Source: Parvularcula mediterranea (GTDB lineage Bacteria; Pseudomonadota; Alphaproteobacteria; Caulobacterales; Parvularculaceae). From it: DNA of 64,000 nucleotides. The notes below the pieces were generated by a model, which was not told where the DNA came from, made no database searches, and worked only from the letters and a program-made list of their open reading frames with translations. Each line of letters opens with the position of its first letter. Positions within the stretch are counted from its first letter, which is position 1. Positions 24,408 through 33,642 of the stretch are shown here, in pieces. Location: assembly GCF_013085255.1 (NCBI RefSeq), contig NZ_JABFCX010000003.1, positions 691,288 to 755,287 on the forward strand. Reading direction: 5' to 3'. The position numbers and the translations under genes were made by a program.

Positions 24408-25945
24408 TAGAGGTCCAGTTCATCCCTGCGAAGCGGCCCCTGATGCGCCAGTTGACGCTCGAGCCGCGAGACCTTGTCGGCCATTCCAAACGCAAAGATC
24501 GCAGGAACCCTGTCTCCGTCAAGGAAATAAGCAATGAACTCGCCATCGTCGGGCTCGCCCTCATAGAGGATGTCGTCAAACTCCTCCGTATGCCCTGCAT
24601 AGACGTAGCTTCCGGCTGCCTGCTGCTTTGTCCAGAAGAAAGGCGCGATGTCCGTGGGAACGGGCTTGCCCAAAGCGGAAAGCGCTGCGGCACGGCCCAG
24701 CTGCTGTGCCCAGCGCCAGTGTTCGCTCCGCAGCGCGCCAAAGCGGCTCGGCGCGACACAAATGTCACCCGCTGCGTAGACGCTCCTGAAGTCCTTGAGG
24801 CTGAGGTCTTCGCTGACCTTCAGGCCCCCGTCCTCCGCCTTTTCCGCCTCTCCGAACAGCGACGTCCGCGGCGTGACGCCTGCAGCGACGACGACGAGAT
24901 CGGCATCGATCGACTTTCCGTCCTCAAGGCGCACAGCCTCGACGGAGGCGTCCCCTTCGAAGGCTTCGACCTTCATTTCGGTGAGGACCTCAACGCCAGC
25001 ATCCCTCTGCTCACGGAGGAGGCGCTGGCCTAGCCGTTCGCCGATCACCTTCTCGAAAGGCACGCGGTCGGCGGTCACGATGGTCGTATCGATATCCTCA
25101 TCGCAGAGGAGTGAAGCGATCTCCATGCCGATAAAGCCTGAGCCGATGACCACGGCCTTTCCGGCCTCATCGGCATAGCGGCCCAGCTTTTCTGCGGCAT
25201 TGGTGGACCTTATGCTGAGAACGCCCTTAAGATCCTTACCCGGAACATCGAGCGTGCGGGGCTCAGCTCCCGTTGCGAGGATCATGGCCTCGGCGGAGAG
25301 CTCCTTGCCGCCTTCGAGCGTGATTTTGCAATCGCTCAGGGACACCTCACCAACCCGGCTGTTGATGAAGTGAAGCCCCTTCTGGCGGAGCTTGGTCAGC
25401 GCACCGACTTCCGCCTCTTCAACGTCGTGAATAATCTGCTTACTGAATTTTGTGCGATCGAACGTCTGGTCGGCTTCGTGGGAGAGGACGGTGATCTCGC
25501 CTGCGTACCCCTCCTCAGCCAAAGTCTGCGCTGCGGACATGCCCGCTGCGCCTGCGCCAAGGATCAGGATGCTGCTGGGACCCGACGCATCGGACAGCGG
25601 CTCAGCAAACATACTCTCACGGTAGGAAGGATCGCCCGGCTCGATCTCGACTGTGAGACGGCCATCGCGGACCTCGGTCTCGTAGCGGCGGTGGTGACGG
25701 CAGCCCGGAGGCTCCTGCAGGTGGCCATCCGAAAGCCTGATCAGGGCCCGGTGCCAGGGACAGACGAGGCAGTCATCCTCGATGATCGCCTCCGAAAGAG
25801 GCGCGCCCAAATGCTGGCAGTCATGGTCCAGAACGAAAAAAGCCTCGCCGCGCCTGACAACGACAAGGTCGCGACAGGCCGTCGAGGCTTTGGTCGGCGC
25901 GTTTTCAGGGAAGTCCTGGATCGCGCCGAGATCATAGCGGGGCAT
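24407..25945 (-). CDS. Rieske-domain FAD/NAD(P)H oxidoreductase (AIFM3-like)
   Basis: 512 residues. An N-terminal Rieske [2Fe-2S] domain has CQHLG (C43, H45) and CPWH (C62, H65). Next come an FAD motif (ILGAGAAGMSAAQTL, about 126-140), an NAD(P) motif (VVIGSGFIGMEIASLL) and a reductase C-terminal domain (HWRWAQQLGRAAA). The fusion is like AIFM3 or ferredoxin-reductase-like enzymes. It could pass electrons from NAD(P)H to the Rieske centre or an outside partner. Coupling to a receiver gene is unusual. Confidence 0.92.
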   Translation of the reverse strand: MPRYDLGAIQDFPENAPTKASTACRDLVVVRRGEAFFVLDHDCQHLGAPLSEAIIEDDCLVCPWHRALIRLSDGHLQEPPGCRHHRRYETEVRDGRLTVEIEPGDPSYRESMFAEPLSDASGPSSILILGAGAAGMSAAQTLAEEGYAGEITVLSHEADQTFDRTKFSKQIIHDVEEAEVGALTKLRQKGLHFINSRVGEVSLSDCKITLEGGKELSAEAMILATGAEPRTLDVPGKDLKGVLSIRSTNAAEKLGRYADEAGKAVVIGSGFIGMEIASLLCDEDIDTTIVTADRVPFEKVIGERLGQRLLREQRDAGVEVLTEMKVEAFEGDASVEAVRLEDGKSIDADLVVVAAGVTPRTSLFGEAEKAEDGGLKVSEDLSLKDFRSVYAAGDICVAPSRFGALRSEHWRWAQQLGRAAALSALGKPVPTDIAPFFWTKQQAAGSYVYAGHTEEFDDILYEGEPDDGEFIAYFLDGDRVPAIFAFGMADKVSRLERQLAHQGPLRRDELDL

Positions 25946-26017
25946 GGCAAACTCCTAAGTTCAGGAGTTAGGCCAGACCCCGGGCAAGGCGATGGAAACG
26001 CCTGCAGATGCGGCGAA

Positions 26018-26524
26018 TTAGCGCTTCGAGAACTGGAAGCTACGGCGGGCTTTGGCCTTACCGTACTTCTTACGCTCGACCGCACGTGCGTCGCGGGTCA
26101 GGAAGCCGCCCTTCTTGAGCACGGCGCGCAGGCCCGGCTCATAGTAGGTCAGCGCGCGGGAGATGCCGTGACGGATCGCACCGGCCTGTCCCGACGGGCC
26201 CGAGCCCTTGACGGTGCAGAAGATGTCGAACTGGTCGAGGCGTTCAGCCGCTTCGAGGGGCTGGCGCAGCACCATCTGAAGAACCGGACGGCCGAAGTAC
26301 TCGGTGTAGTCCTTCTTGTTGACGGTGATCTTGCCGGAGCCCGGCTTGATCCAGACGCGCGCAACGGCGGTCTTCCGCTTGCCGGTGGCGTAGGAGCGGC
26401 CAAGCTCGTCGATCTTCGGCTCTGCGAGGACGACGGTCTCCTCAACGGCGGCAGCATCTTCAGCGATGACGCCGGTTTCGGTGGCCAGTTCTTTGAGGCT
26501 GTCGAGGCCTTGGGTCTCACTCAT
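26018..26524 (-). CDS. rpsI: 30S ribosomal protein S9
   Basis: 168 residues. The S9 core starts at about residue 42 ([18 protein letters not shown]) and ends with the tail SFQFSKR that reaches the P site. The roughly 40-residue acidic N-terminal extension is usual in alphaproteobacteria. It lies 15 bases after rplM in the conserved L13-S9 operon. Confidence 0.97.
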   Translation of the reverse strand: MSETQGLDSLKELATETGVIAEDAAAVEETVVLAEPKIDELGRSYATGKRKTAVARVWIKPGSGKITVNKKDYTEYFGRPVLQMVLRQPLEAAERLDQFDIFCTVKGSGPSGQAGAIRHGISRALTYYEPGLRAVLKKGGFLTRDARAVERKKYGKAKARRSFQFSKR

Positions 26525-26539
26525 GTCTCAAGTCTTCCG

Positions 26540-27022
26540 TTAGCCGCGGGGCGTGTTCTTGGAGTTCAGCGAAGCGATATCGAGCGTTTCCGGCTTCTGC
26601 GCTTCGTGGGGATGGTTCGGACCGGCATAGACATGCAGGTTCTTGAACTGACGGCGGGCCAGCGGGCTCTCTTTCGGGAGCATGCGCTGCACGGCCTTCT
26701 CGAGAACACGCTCGGGGAAGCGGCCGTCGAGAACCTTGTCAGCCGTGCGGGACTTGATGCCGCCCGGATAACCGGTGTGCCAGTAGTAGGTCTGCTGGGT
26801 CCGCTTACGGCCGGTGAAGGCCACCTTCTCGGCGTTGATGACGATGACATTGTCACCATCGTCGACGTTCGGCGTGAAGGTCGGCAGGTGCTTACCGCGC
26901 AGGCGCATCGCGATCAGCGAAGCGAGGCGGCCGACGACGAGGTTTTCGGCGTCGATGAGAACCCACTTTTTCTCTACGTCAGCGGGTTTGGTGTTGTAGG
27001 TGCGCGAGGCGTCCGTTTGCAT
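26540..27022 (-). CDS. rplM: 50S ribosomal protein L13
   Basis: 160 residues with [32 protein letters not shown] and [21 protein letters not shown], all L13 signatures. L13 is an early 50S assembly protein. It heads the rplM-rpsI operon. Promoters should lie in the 241-base gap shared with the divergent lipoprotein gene. Confidence 0.97.
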   Translation of the reverse strand: MQTDASRTYNTKPADVEKKWVLIDAENLVVGRLASLIAMRLRGKHLPTFTPNVDDGDNVIVINAEKVAFTGRKRTQQTYYWHTGYPGGIKSRTADKVLDGRFPERVLEKAVQRMLPKESPLARRQFKNLHVYAGPNHPHEAQKPETLDIASLNSKNTPRG

Positions 27023-27263
27023 CGCTCTTTCCTTTGGATGAATGCGAAGGCGGCCAGATGCCCCGCTGGCGCGTTTCTGTCAATCAGCGCTCCAAAAGAA
27101 ACGCTGTTTCAGCGCGTTATTTCTACGGTATAGGAATACCGCATTTCGCTCGCCTCGTCTAGGCGGTTGAAAACCTGCCCCTTTCGCAATCGAACCGATG
27201 CTGGCAATCGGTGGCCACCTCCCATAAATCAGCTGTTCCGCAATGACACCCGAGACGTCGCCC

Positions 27264-28346
27264 ATGACCCTGCGTACCCTTCTTTCAGCCTCGACGGCCC
27301 TCCTCATCCTCACCGCCTGCGGAGGCGAGCCCGAGGCGCCAGAGGAAAGCGTCGCCCCCGAGCCTGAAATCGCGGCCAAGCCCGAGACGACGGAAGAGCC
27401 CGAGACCCGGCTCACGGCGGTCAAAGCCGAGATCCTCCTCGGCACGTTCGAAAGCGCCGTGACGGACCTCACCGCGTGGGAGATGCAGCCCTTCGGCTTC
27501 CAGAGCCTGATCTTCGCAGCCAATGGCGATGCGGGTATCACCATGGTCAGGGCCGATGGCGGCGAAGCGCGCACCATTCCGGCCTCCCCAGCGGCGCGGT
27601 TCCTCGCGACGGCGCAGATGGAAGGCGGCGAGGCTCTCCTCGTCACCCTCTCCGTCGACGGATCGGTCGAGGCGCGCTCCATCGGCGACATGGGCACCGA
27701 TCCGAGAAGCCTCACGACCCTTGGCAACCCCAAGAGCCTTTGCTCCGACGGCGAGCTTGTCATGGCCGTCTCCGGCGTAGGCGCGACCGTTGTTCTTGGT
27801 GAGACGAGCCTGCCGATCCGCGATGTGCCCTCAGACACCCTCGCCTGCGCAGCCGTGGGCAGTGACTTCTACTTCCAGTCGCCCAATGGCTGGGACCGCC
27901 TGACGATCGACGGGCTGGAGCCGACTCCCCTCGATCCTGATGCCTCGACGCTGATCGGCGCTGGCAGCGAAGTCTTCGCCGTGGCGGCAGACGGCCTTTC
28001 CGGCAAGCTGACGGTCAACGACCAGAGCCTCGACCTTCAGACCGAGGAAGGCGAGCCGCTCCGTCCCCTGATGGTTCGTCCGGCTTACGGCAATTTCGGC
28101 GGCGTCCTCCGGGATGGCGCGCTGATCGTCCTTGATGAGCAGCGCAGCCTTCACCTTGTCGGGTGGAGTTCGGTCGCCAATGCGCTGGGACTGCCAGGCA
28201 GCCTCACATCGCTCCGTGCGCCCATGACCTCCGAAGAACCCGCCTTCTCCGTTCCCGACGAAGGCCTCGAGCTCGATATCAGGAAGCCTGGGTTTGAAGA
28301 GATTGAGGCGCCTCTGCCGCCGACCGGGGAAGAGGACGGCCGGTAA
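27264..28346 (+). CDS. Putative lipoprotein of unknown function
   Basis: 360 residues. A signal peptide ends in the lipobox LILTAC, with Gly at +2, so an outer-membrane lipoprotein is likely. A Pro/Glu-rich linker (EPEAPEESVAPEPEI) follows and then a domain of repeated short beta-type segments with beta-propeller-like spacing, which I cannot name. ATG 27264 gives a normal signal length; ATG 27243 is an alternative. Its last 68 bases overlap the 3' end of convergent ctaA. Confidence 0.75.
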   Translation: MTLRTLLSASTALLILTACGGEPEAPEESVAPEPEIAAKPETTEEPETRLTAVKAEILLGTFESAVTDLTAWEMQPFGFQSLIFAANGDAGITMVRADGGEARTIPASPAARFLATAQMEGGEALLVTLSVDGSVEARSIGDMGTDPRSLTTLGNPKSLCSDGELVMAVSGVGATVVLGETSLPIRDVPSDTLACAAVGSDFYFQSPNGWDRLTIDGLEPTPLDPDASTLIGAGSEVFAVAADGLSGKLTVNDQSLDLQTEEGEPLRPLMVRPAYGNFGGVLRDGALIVLDEQRSLHLVGWSSVANALGLPGSLTSLRAPMTSEEPAFSVPDEGLELDIRKPGFEEIEAPLPPTGEEDGR

Positions 28347-29352
28347 GTCCGTAGACCGCATAGGTCAGGGTCGCGAGGATCAACAGCGCCCCTGCCTGGT
28401 GGGCGAGGCCCAGCCATAGCGGCACTGCTGCGACGATCGTCCAGATACCAAGAATGACCTGCAACGTAATGGCGCCGCCGACCATGTGGGCGATCCGCTT
28501 CTCACCAGCCTGCAGAGCCTTCCACACGAAGACGGCAGCAGCAGCCATCACGGCATAAGCCATCGTCCGGTGATTGAACTGCACGGCCTCGACCCTCTCG
28601 AAGAGATCGAGCACCCTAGCGTCAGCGCCGAAATATCCGTCGGGTACGAACTTTCCGTCCATGAGCGGCCAGCTGTTGTAGCTCGACCCGGCCCGGAGCC
28701 CCGCGACGAATGCACCGAGCACGATCTGCACCGAGCTCACCGCGAGAAGGATTACGGCGCTCCGCCCGACCCACGGGTCTGCGACTTCTGCAAACCCGCG
28801 CGGCTTCACCAGCGCCACGGCCTGAAGGACGATCAGTGCAAAGAGCACCAGCGCGGTCGAAAGGTGTAGCGCCAGCCTGTACTGGCTGACATCCACCCGC
28901 TCGGACAGGCCCGAGCTCACCATGAACCAGCCAATCGCCCCTTGCAGGCAGATCAGCAGGAACAGCCCCGGTAGCCGCCATTTCAATGCGCCCGTGACGC
29001 GTCCCTGCACCCAGAAGACGACCATCGGAATGAGGAAGGCGAGGCCGATGAAGCGGCCGAGGTTCCTGTGACCCCACTCCCACCAGAAGATGAACTTGAA
29101 CTCCTCGAGGCTCATCCCGGCGTTGACCCGCTCATATTCGGGGATCTGCTTGTAGAGCGCGAAAGCCTCCTGCCAGTCCGCATCGCTGAGCGGCGGGAGG
29201 GTCCCCATCACGAGGTCCCACTCGGTGATCGAAAGGCCTGAATCGGTGAGCCGCGTCGCACCGCCGATGACGACCATGATCGCGATCAGCACGGCCATCA
29301 GCGTGAGCCAGATCGCCACGGGGCGGTGGGAGGGATTGGTGGTGTTCAGCAT
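28279..29352 (-). CDS. ctaA: Heme A synthase (COX15/CtaA)
   Basis: 357 residues with about eight TM helices. It oxidises the C8 methyl of heme O to the formyl of heme A for cytochrome c oxidase, in the inner membrane. GGATRLTDSGLSITEW, WWEWGHRNLGR, LALHLSTALVLF and NHRTMAYAV contain the conserved heme-ligand His. ATG 29352 follows TAGGAG. It is divergent from the DUF2842 gene. Confidence 0.95.
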   Translation of the reverse strand: MLNTTNPSHRPVAIWLTLMAVLIAIMVVIGGATRLTDSGLSITEWDLVMGTLPPLSDADWQEAFALYKQIPEYERVNAGMSLEEFKFIFWWEWGHRNLGRFIGLAFLIPMVVFWVQGRVTGALKWRLPGLFLLICLQGAIGWFMVSSGLSERVDVSQYRLALHLSTALVLFALIVLQAVALVKPRGFAEVADPWVGRSAVILLAVSSVQIVLGAFVAGLRAGSSYNSWPLMDGKFVPDGYFGADARVLDLFERVEAVQFNHRTMAYAVMAAAAVFVWKALQAGEKRIAHMVGGAITLQVILGIWTIVAAVPLWLGLAHQAGALLILATLTYAVYGLTGRPLPRSAAEAPQSLQTQAS

Positions 29353-29415
29353 CGCGCTCCTATATGCGCAGCGATGCCCCTTTCCCAAGGGGTCAAATCG
29401 ACCACGGAGGCCACC

Positions 29416-29628
29416 ATGGACCCAAGGCAGAAGAAACTGATCATCGCTCTCGGCGTGATGCCTTTCCTGCTCATCTACGCAGGGCTCTGCCTGTGGATCT
29501 GGGACATGCTGCCGGAGAACAAGATCGTTGATCTCCTCTTCTTCATCGTCGCTGGCGTTGCCTGGGCCTTCCCGCTCAAGCCTGTGATGCTGTGGGTGAA
29601 CAAACCGAAGGACGAAGCGGCGGGATGA
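29416..29628 (+). CDS. DUF2842 family membrane protein
   Basis: 70 residues, two TM helices (LIIALGVMPFLLIYAGLCLW and a second at about 38-56), ending WAFPLKPVMLWVNKPK. This matches DUF2842, a small alphaproteobacterial family without a known role, often near ctaA. Its stop overlaps the next start (ATGA). Confidence 0.88.
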   Translation: MDPRQKKLIIALGVMPFLLIYAGLCLWIWDMLPENKIVDLLFFIVAGVAWAFPLKPVMLWVNKPKDEAAG

Positions 29629-30479
29629 TGGTCCTTGCTAGCTGGAAGAGCGCTCGCCAGACCCTCCGCTTTGAGGGGCATGACATCGCCTACTGGACGG
29701 ATGGTGACGGCCCCCCGCTCCTGCTGATCCACGGCTTCCCAACCTCGTCCCATGACTGGACGCCAATCTGGCAGGCACTCACGGAGAAGTATCGCGTGAT
29801 CGCCTGCGATCTTCTGGGCTTCGGGCTCTCCGCGAAACCCAGCTCCGGCTATTCGATCCACCGGCAGGCGGATCTTCAGGAAGCGCTCCTCGGCGAGCTC
29901 GGCATCAGCCATGCGGACCTCTTGGTCCATGACTATGGCGTCTCGGTGGGTCAGGAGCTGCTGGCGCGCGAGAATGAAGGAGGTCTCTCCTTCTCGATCG
30001 GCCAGATGGTCTTTCTCAATGGCGGCATCTTCCCCGGTGAGCATCGCCCTCGGCCGATCCAAAAGCTCGGTGCTTCGCCTTTGGGGTTCCTTATCAGCCT
30101 GCTCACGACCCGGGAGCGGTTCGGGAAGAGCTTTTCGGAGGTTTTCGGCCCCGAGACCCAGCCGACCAAACAAGAGCTGGACACCTACTGGTCCCTCATC
30201 TGCGAGAACTCCGGCAACCGGATCACACACAAGCTGCTTGGCTATATGAAGGACCGCGAGGTCCATAAGGAGCGCTGGGTCAGTGCTTTAGGGCCAAACC
30301 AGGCCCGGATCGGGCTCATCAACGGCGCCCTCGACCCTGTCTCAGGCGAGCATGTTTTTGAGGTTTGGAGGCGTGAGCTGCCGGATGCCCGTGCGCATCT
30401 CCTGCCGACCATCGGCCACTACCCGCAGGTGGAAGCCCAGGAGGCCGTGGCCTCCAAGGTCCTTGAATGGCTCGGTTAG
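29625..30479 (+). CDS. Alpha/beta hydrolase, MEST/haloalkane-dehalogenase-like
   Basis: 284 residues. The oxyanion segment is LIHGFPTSSHDW and the nucleophile elbow is LLVHDYGVSVGQELL with Asp103 rather than Ser, as in MEST and haloalkane dehalogenase-like proteins. The catalytic His is in TIGHYPQVE. An Asp nucleophile fits epoxide, haloalkane or related esters; the substrate is unknown. The start overlaps the DUF2842 stop (ATGATG), so the two are coupled. Confidence 0.88.
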   Translation: MMVLASWKSARQTLRFEGHDIAYWTDGDGPPLLLIHGFPTSSHDWTPIWQALTEKYRVIACDLLGFGLSAKPSSGYSIHRQADLQEALLGELGISHADLLVHDYGVSVGQELLARENEGGLSFSIGQMVFLNGGIFPGEHRPRPIQKLGASPLGFLISLLTTRERFGKSFSEVFGPETQPTKQELDTYWSLICENSGNRITHKLLGYMKDREVHKERWVSALGPNQARIGLINGALDPVSGEHVFEVWRRELPDARAHLLPTIGHYPQVEAQEAVASKVLEWLG

Positions 30480-30482
30480 AGC

Positions 30483-31436
30483 TTACTGCTCTTCGCCTTG
30501 ATCCTCTTCCTCGTCGTCAGGAACGCGGAAGATCTGGCCGGGATAGATGAGGTCAGGATCGCGGATCTGGTCCTGATTGGCCTCGTAGATCACCGTGTAC
30601 TGCTCGCCCTCGCCATAAGCGCGGCGGGCGATGACCCAGAGATTATTGCCCGGCTGCACGATGACGTTCCCATCGCGGAAGACGATGTCCTCGCGGCTCG
30701 CCTGCTCGAAGGGCACCTCGATGGCGTATTTCGGCCGGCCTTCATCGTCGAGCTGGATGATCTGGAGGGTGTAGCGGCCCTCAGCGAGGCTGCCAGAGAC
30801 GGACCAGTAGCCATTCCCGTCGGCCTGGGTCTCCGCCAGCGGTGCGCCATTGGCGAAGATCTGGACGATCGAACCGGGTTCGGCGCGGCCGGAAAGGATG
30901 ACGTTGCCGTCGCGGTCATAATCGATGGTCTCGATCGAGAGCGGCCCAAGGCTCTCGTCCCGCGGGGCGGAGCGCTGCAGCACCACCGTCGATCCGCCGG
31001 GCGTCGTCCTCAGGACCACGGGACCATCGCCGCCCGCATCGGGCACGTAGATGATCACGGTCTCCTCACCGAGGATGACCATGCCGTCCTTGGTGGTCTG
31101 CTTGAGGCTCAGCTCAACCGGACCAGCGGCAAGCGGCGTGTCCACGGCCATCGCAAAAGTACCGTCAGAACCGATCGGCTCTTCAGCAATGGGGGCACCG
31201 TTCGCCAGCAGCTCCATCCGGCCAAGAGGCTCCCCGCGGCCAGCCACGGTGGCGAAGCCCTGACGGGTCACCCGCACGATGTCGAAGGTCGGAGGAATGA
31301 CGCCAGGCAGCGCTTCCTGCTCGACTTCTTCCTCGGTCTGGCCGATATCGATCGGCAGCTTGTCCTTGTTATTGAAGGCATACCAGCCGCCGAAAGCGAT
31401 GGCGACGAGCAGGATTGCAATGCCGATAATGCGCAT
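30483..31436 (-). CDS. LysM-domain envelope protein
   Basis: 317 residues. One N-terminal TM or signal anchor (about 3-20) is followed by beta-sandwich-like segments (VTRQGFATVAGRGEP and GRAEPGSIVQIFANGAPL are Ig-like motifs seen in pairs) and a C-terminal LysM domain (about 260-308, GNNLWVIARRAYGEGEQY). It probably binds peptidoglycan. The C-terminus is very acidic. It ends 3 bases from the end of the convergent hydrolase gene. Confidence 0.88.
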   Translation of the reverse strand: MRIIGIAILLVAIAFGGWYAFNNKDKLPIDIGQTEEEVEQEALPGVIPPTFDIVRVTRQGFATVAGRGEPLGRMELLANGAPIAEEPIGSDGTFAMAVDTPLAAGPVELSLKQTTKDGMVILGEETVIIYVPDAGGDGPVVLRTTPGGSTVVLQRSAPRDESLGPLSIETIDYDRDGNVILSGRAEPGSIVQIFANGAPLAETQADGNGYWSVSGSLAEGRYTLQIIQLDDEGRPKYAIEVPFEQASREDIVFRDGNVIVQPGNNLWVIARRAYGEGEQYTVIYEANQDQIRDPDLIYPGQIFRVPDDEEEDQGEEQ

Positions 31437-31543
31437 GTGAAGGTAACCCCCTGACAGGATTGCTGCCCTAGCCTCTTGTTCTGCTACGGGCGCACACGAC
31501 CTGCAAGAACCATCCGTCCCAGCGACATACTGAAAGGAACCCC

Positions 31544-32116
31544 ATGGCCCACAAGCTCGAGTCCATCTGCGTCTATTGCGGCAGCCGCTTCGGCAGGCAG
31601 GACATCTACCGCGAGGCCGCGCATACCGTGGGCGAAACCATTGCCAAGGCTGGCCTGCGGCTCGTCTTCGGTGGCGGCGAGCAAGGCCTGATGGGCGAGT
31701 CGGCGCGGTCAGCCCGCGACGCTGGCGGCAAGGTGCTCGGCATCATCCCGAAGTTCCTCCAGGACCAGGAGGGCCTCCTCGACAATATCGAGAGCCGCGA
31801 GGTCGAGACGATGCACGAACGAAAGATCGGCCTCTTCGAGGAGAGCGACGCGTTCTGCGTGCTGCCCGGCGGGATCGGCACCTTGGAGGAGGTCGTCGAG
31901 GTCCTCTCCTGGTCGAGCCTGTCGCTCCACAAGAAGCCAATCATCCTCGCCAACATCGACAATTACTGGAAGCCGCTGATCGAACTCGTGGACCATATCT
32001 GCGACGAGGGCTTCGCCTATCCGGGCCTGCGCCAGTCGCTCGTGGTGATCGATGATCCGGCTGAGATCGTTGAGGCCGCCCAGAAGGCCCTTGTGCCGGA
32101 CATGACCAAAATCTGA
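31544..32116 (+). CDS. LOG-family nucleoside 5'-monophosphate phosphoribohydrolase-like protein
   Basis: 190 residues. FGGGEQGLMG and PGGIGTLEEVVE are the LOG family signatures (Rossmann fold, TIGR00730). In plants and some bacteria LOG enzymes release free cytokinin from its riboside monophosphate; in many bacteria the real substrate is uncertain (AMP or similar). AAAGGA precedes the ATG. Confidence 0.92.
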   Translation: MAHKLESICVYCGSRFGRQDIYREAAHTVGETIAKAGLRLVFGGGEQGLMGESARSARDAGGKVLGIIPKFLQDQEGLLDNIESREVETMHERKIGLFEESDAFCVLPGGIGTLEEVVEVLSWSSLSLHKKPIILANIDNYWKPLIELVDHICDEGFAYPGLRQSLVVIDDPAEIVEAAQKALVPDMTKI

Positions 32117-32135
32117 GCCGATCAGAGGCCGGGCG

Positions 32136-33101
32136 TCAGGTCTTGACCCGCTCGGCCCTGTCCTCGGTGTTCGAGATATCCCGGCGCAGCGCGACGACGT
32201 CCGCCGTTTCCACTTCGACCGTCGACTGCATCACCCCGAACCGGTCGTGGAGGAGCTCCTTCACGGCGGGGAGGACTTCATCGGCCTGAGCGTTGTTGGG
32301 GATCGTGACCTGAAGCGACATGAAGGTCTCGCCGGGGGTGAGCTGCCATGCTCGGACCCGGCTGACGTCGAGGACAGGCGCTGAGGTCGTCAGGACCTTG
32401 CGGACTTCGCCCTCGGTCACGGAGGACGGCGCGGCCTGCATCAGGATCGTCGCGGTCTCGCGGATGAGCGGGATGGCCGAGCGCAGGATGAGGGCACAGA
32501 CCGCCAGCGTCAGGATCGGATCAATCACCAGCCAGCCCGTCGACATGATGACGAGTGCCGAGATGATGGCCGCCACTGACCCGAAAATGTCCGCAGCCAC
32601 GTGCAGCATCGCCCCGCGCACATTGACGTTGTCGCCAGAGCTCGGATGCAGCATCACGAAGGCCACGATGTTCGCAAGAAGCCCAACGGCGGCGACCGTG
32701 AGCATCAGCGGCGCATCGATCTCTGTCGGGCTACCGATCCGTTCGACAGCTTCGAAAAGAAGCCATGCGACAATCCCGATCAGGGCGAGGCCGTTGATGA
32801 ACGCAGCGAGGACCTGGGCACGCTTCAGGCCGAACGGGAAGCGGTCCGTCGCCGGCTTGCCTGCCAGCCACTGGGCACTAAATGCGAGCCCCAGCGCAGC
32901 CGCGTCCGTGATCATGTGCCCGGCGTCAGCGATCAGCGCGAGGGAACCCGAGATGACCCCGCCGATGACTTCGAGCACCGCGAAAGCAGCAATGACAAAG
33001 AAGGCGCCTGCCAGTCGCTTGCCGCTGCCATCGCCGTGATGGGCGGCACCATGGACGCAACCATGATGGTGGACGTGATCGTGCGCTTTGTGGTCCGTCA
33101 T
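32136..33101 (-). CDS. Cation diffusion facilitator with His-rich N-terminus
   Basis: 321 residues. The N-terminus is His-rich (HDHVHHHGCVHGAAHHGDG), then six TM helices with HxxxD in TM2 (ADAGHMITDAAAL) and TM5 (AMLHVAADIFGS), and a C-terminal cytoplasmic domain. It is predicted to export Zn2+ or similar. ATG 33101 gives the standard N-terminus. It is a second, separate CDF from the one in the metal operon. Confidence 0.92.
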   Translation of the reverse strand: MTDHKAHDHVHHHGCVHGAAHHGDGSGKRLAGAFFVIAAFAVLEVIGGVISGSLALIADAGHMITDAAALGLAFSAQWLAGKPATDRFPFGLKRAQVLAAFINGLALIGIVAWLLFEAVERIGSPTEIDAPLMLTVAAVGLLANIVAFVMLHPSSGDNVNVRGAMLHVAADIFGSVAAIISALVIMSTGWLVIDPILTLAVCALILRSAIPLIRETATILMQAAPSSVTEGEVRKVLTTSAPVLDVSRVRAWQLTPGETFMSLQVTIPNNAQADEVLPAVKELLHDRFGVMQSTVEVETADVVALRRDISNTEDRAERVKT

Positions 33102-33144
33102 GGGGACTTCTCTAAAAGCTCCGACCTCTCCTGAGCAAAAATCG

Positions 33145-33642
33145 TCAGGCTTTGCACCCGGCAATACCAGCGACGGGCAGGATCCGTTGCCATCCATCAG
33201 CGCCAGTTAGCGTGATTGTTCCACCTGAAATGTAGGAACCGCCCGGAAATGTCTGACCCCACGTGAGTTTTGTTTCCACGCTTGAGCCAGCCCGCGCCTC
33301 GTCTGCAACTGCATAAAGTTGTTCCGACCGCATGCCGAGGCGCAGCTCTCCGGCCTCCTCCTGCAAGTCGAGCGACACTTCGTCGCCCTCGATCTGCATC
33401 GTAGCCTGAAGATTATCGAGCGACCGAAAGATCGGAAGTGTCCTGCTTCCCGACTTCGTCCAGAGGATCATGCCGCACCGGCCGCTGGGGATGGATGCCG
33501 CGCGCAGAGGATCGGGATCGGGCGCCTCGGTCTCGATCCGGGGAGGTGCCGAAGTGGCCTTGTTCGCCCCTGTCGAAGGCGCCGAAGCACAGGCCGCGAG
33601 CGTGACGGCTCCTGCGAGGAAAAGCGCTGACCTGATCATCAT
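33145..33642 (-). CDS. Small lipoprotein coupled to the gsp operon
   Basis: 165 residues. The lipobox TLAAC gives C18 and +2 Ala, so Lol sorting to the outer membrane is predicted. After a disordered Ser/Ala/Pro stretch there is a compact beta-rich domain with two Cys (RCGMILWT and GIAGCKA) that may form a disulfide. The start overlaps the gspN stop by 4 bases, making it the last gene of the type II secretion operon. I know no family for it; a pilotin-like or secretin-accessory role is a reasonable guess. Confidence 0.75.
   Translation of the reverse strand: MMIRSALFLAGAVTLAACASAPSTGANKATSAPPRIETEAPDPDPLRAASIPSGRCGMILWTKSGSRTLPIFRSLDNLQATMQIEGDEVSLDLQEEAGELRLGMRSEQLYAVADEARAGSSVETKLTWGQTFPGGSYISGGTITLTGADGWQRILPVAGIAGCKA

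Noticed and set aside
25370-27133. A 587-residue plus-strand frame opposite the Rieske reductase, rpsI and rplM
   Set aside because: It crosses three genes that are certain on the other strand; its sequence shows no family pattern.
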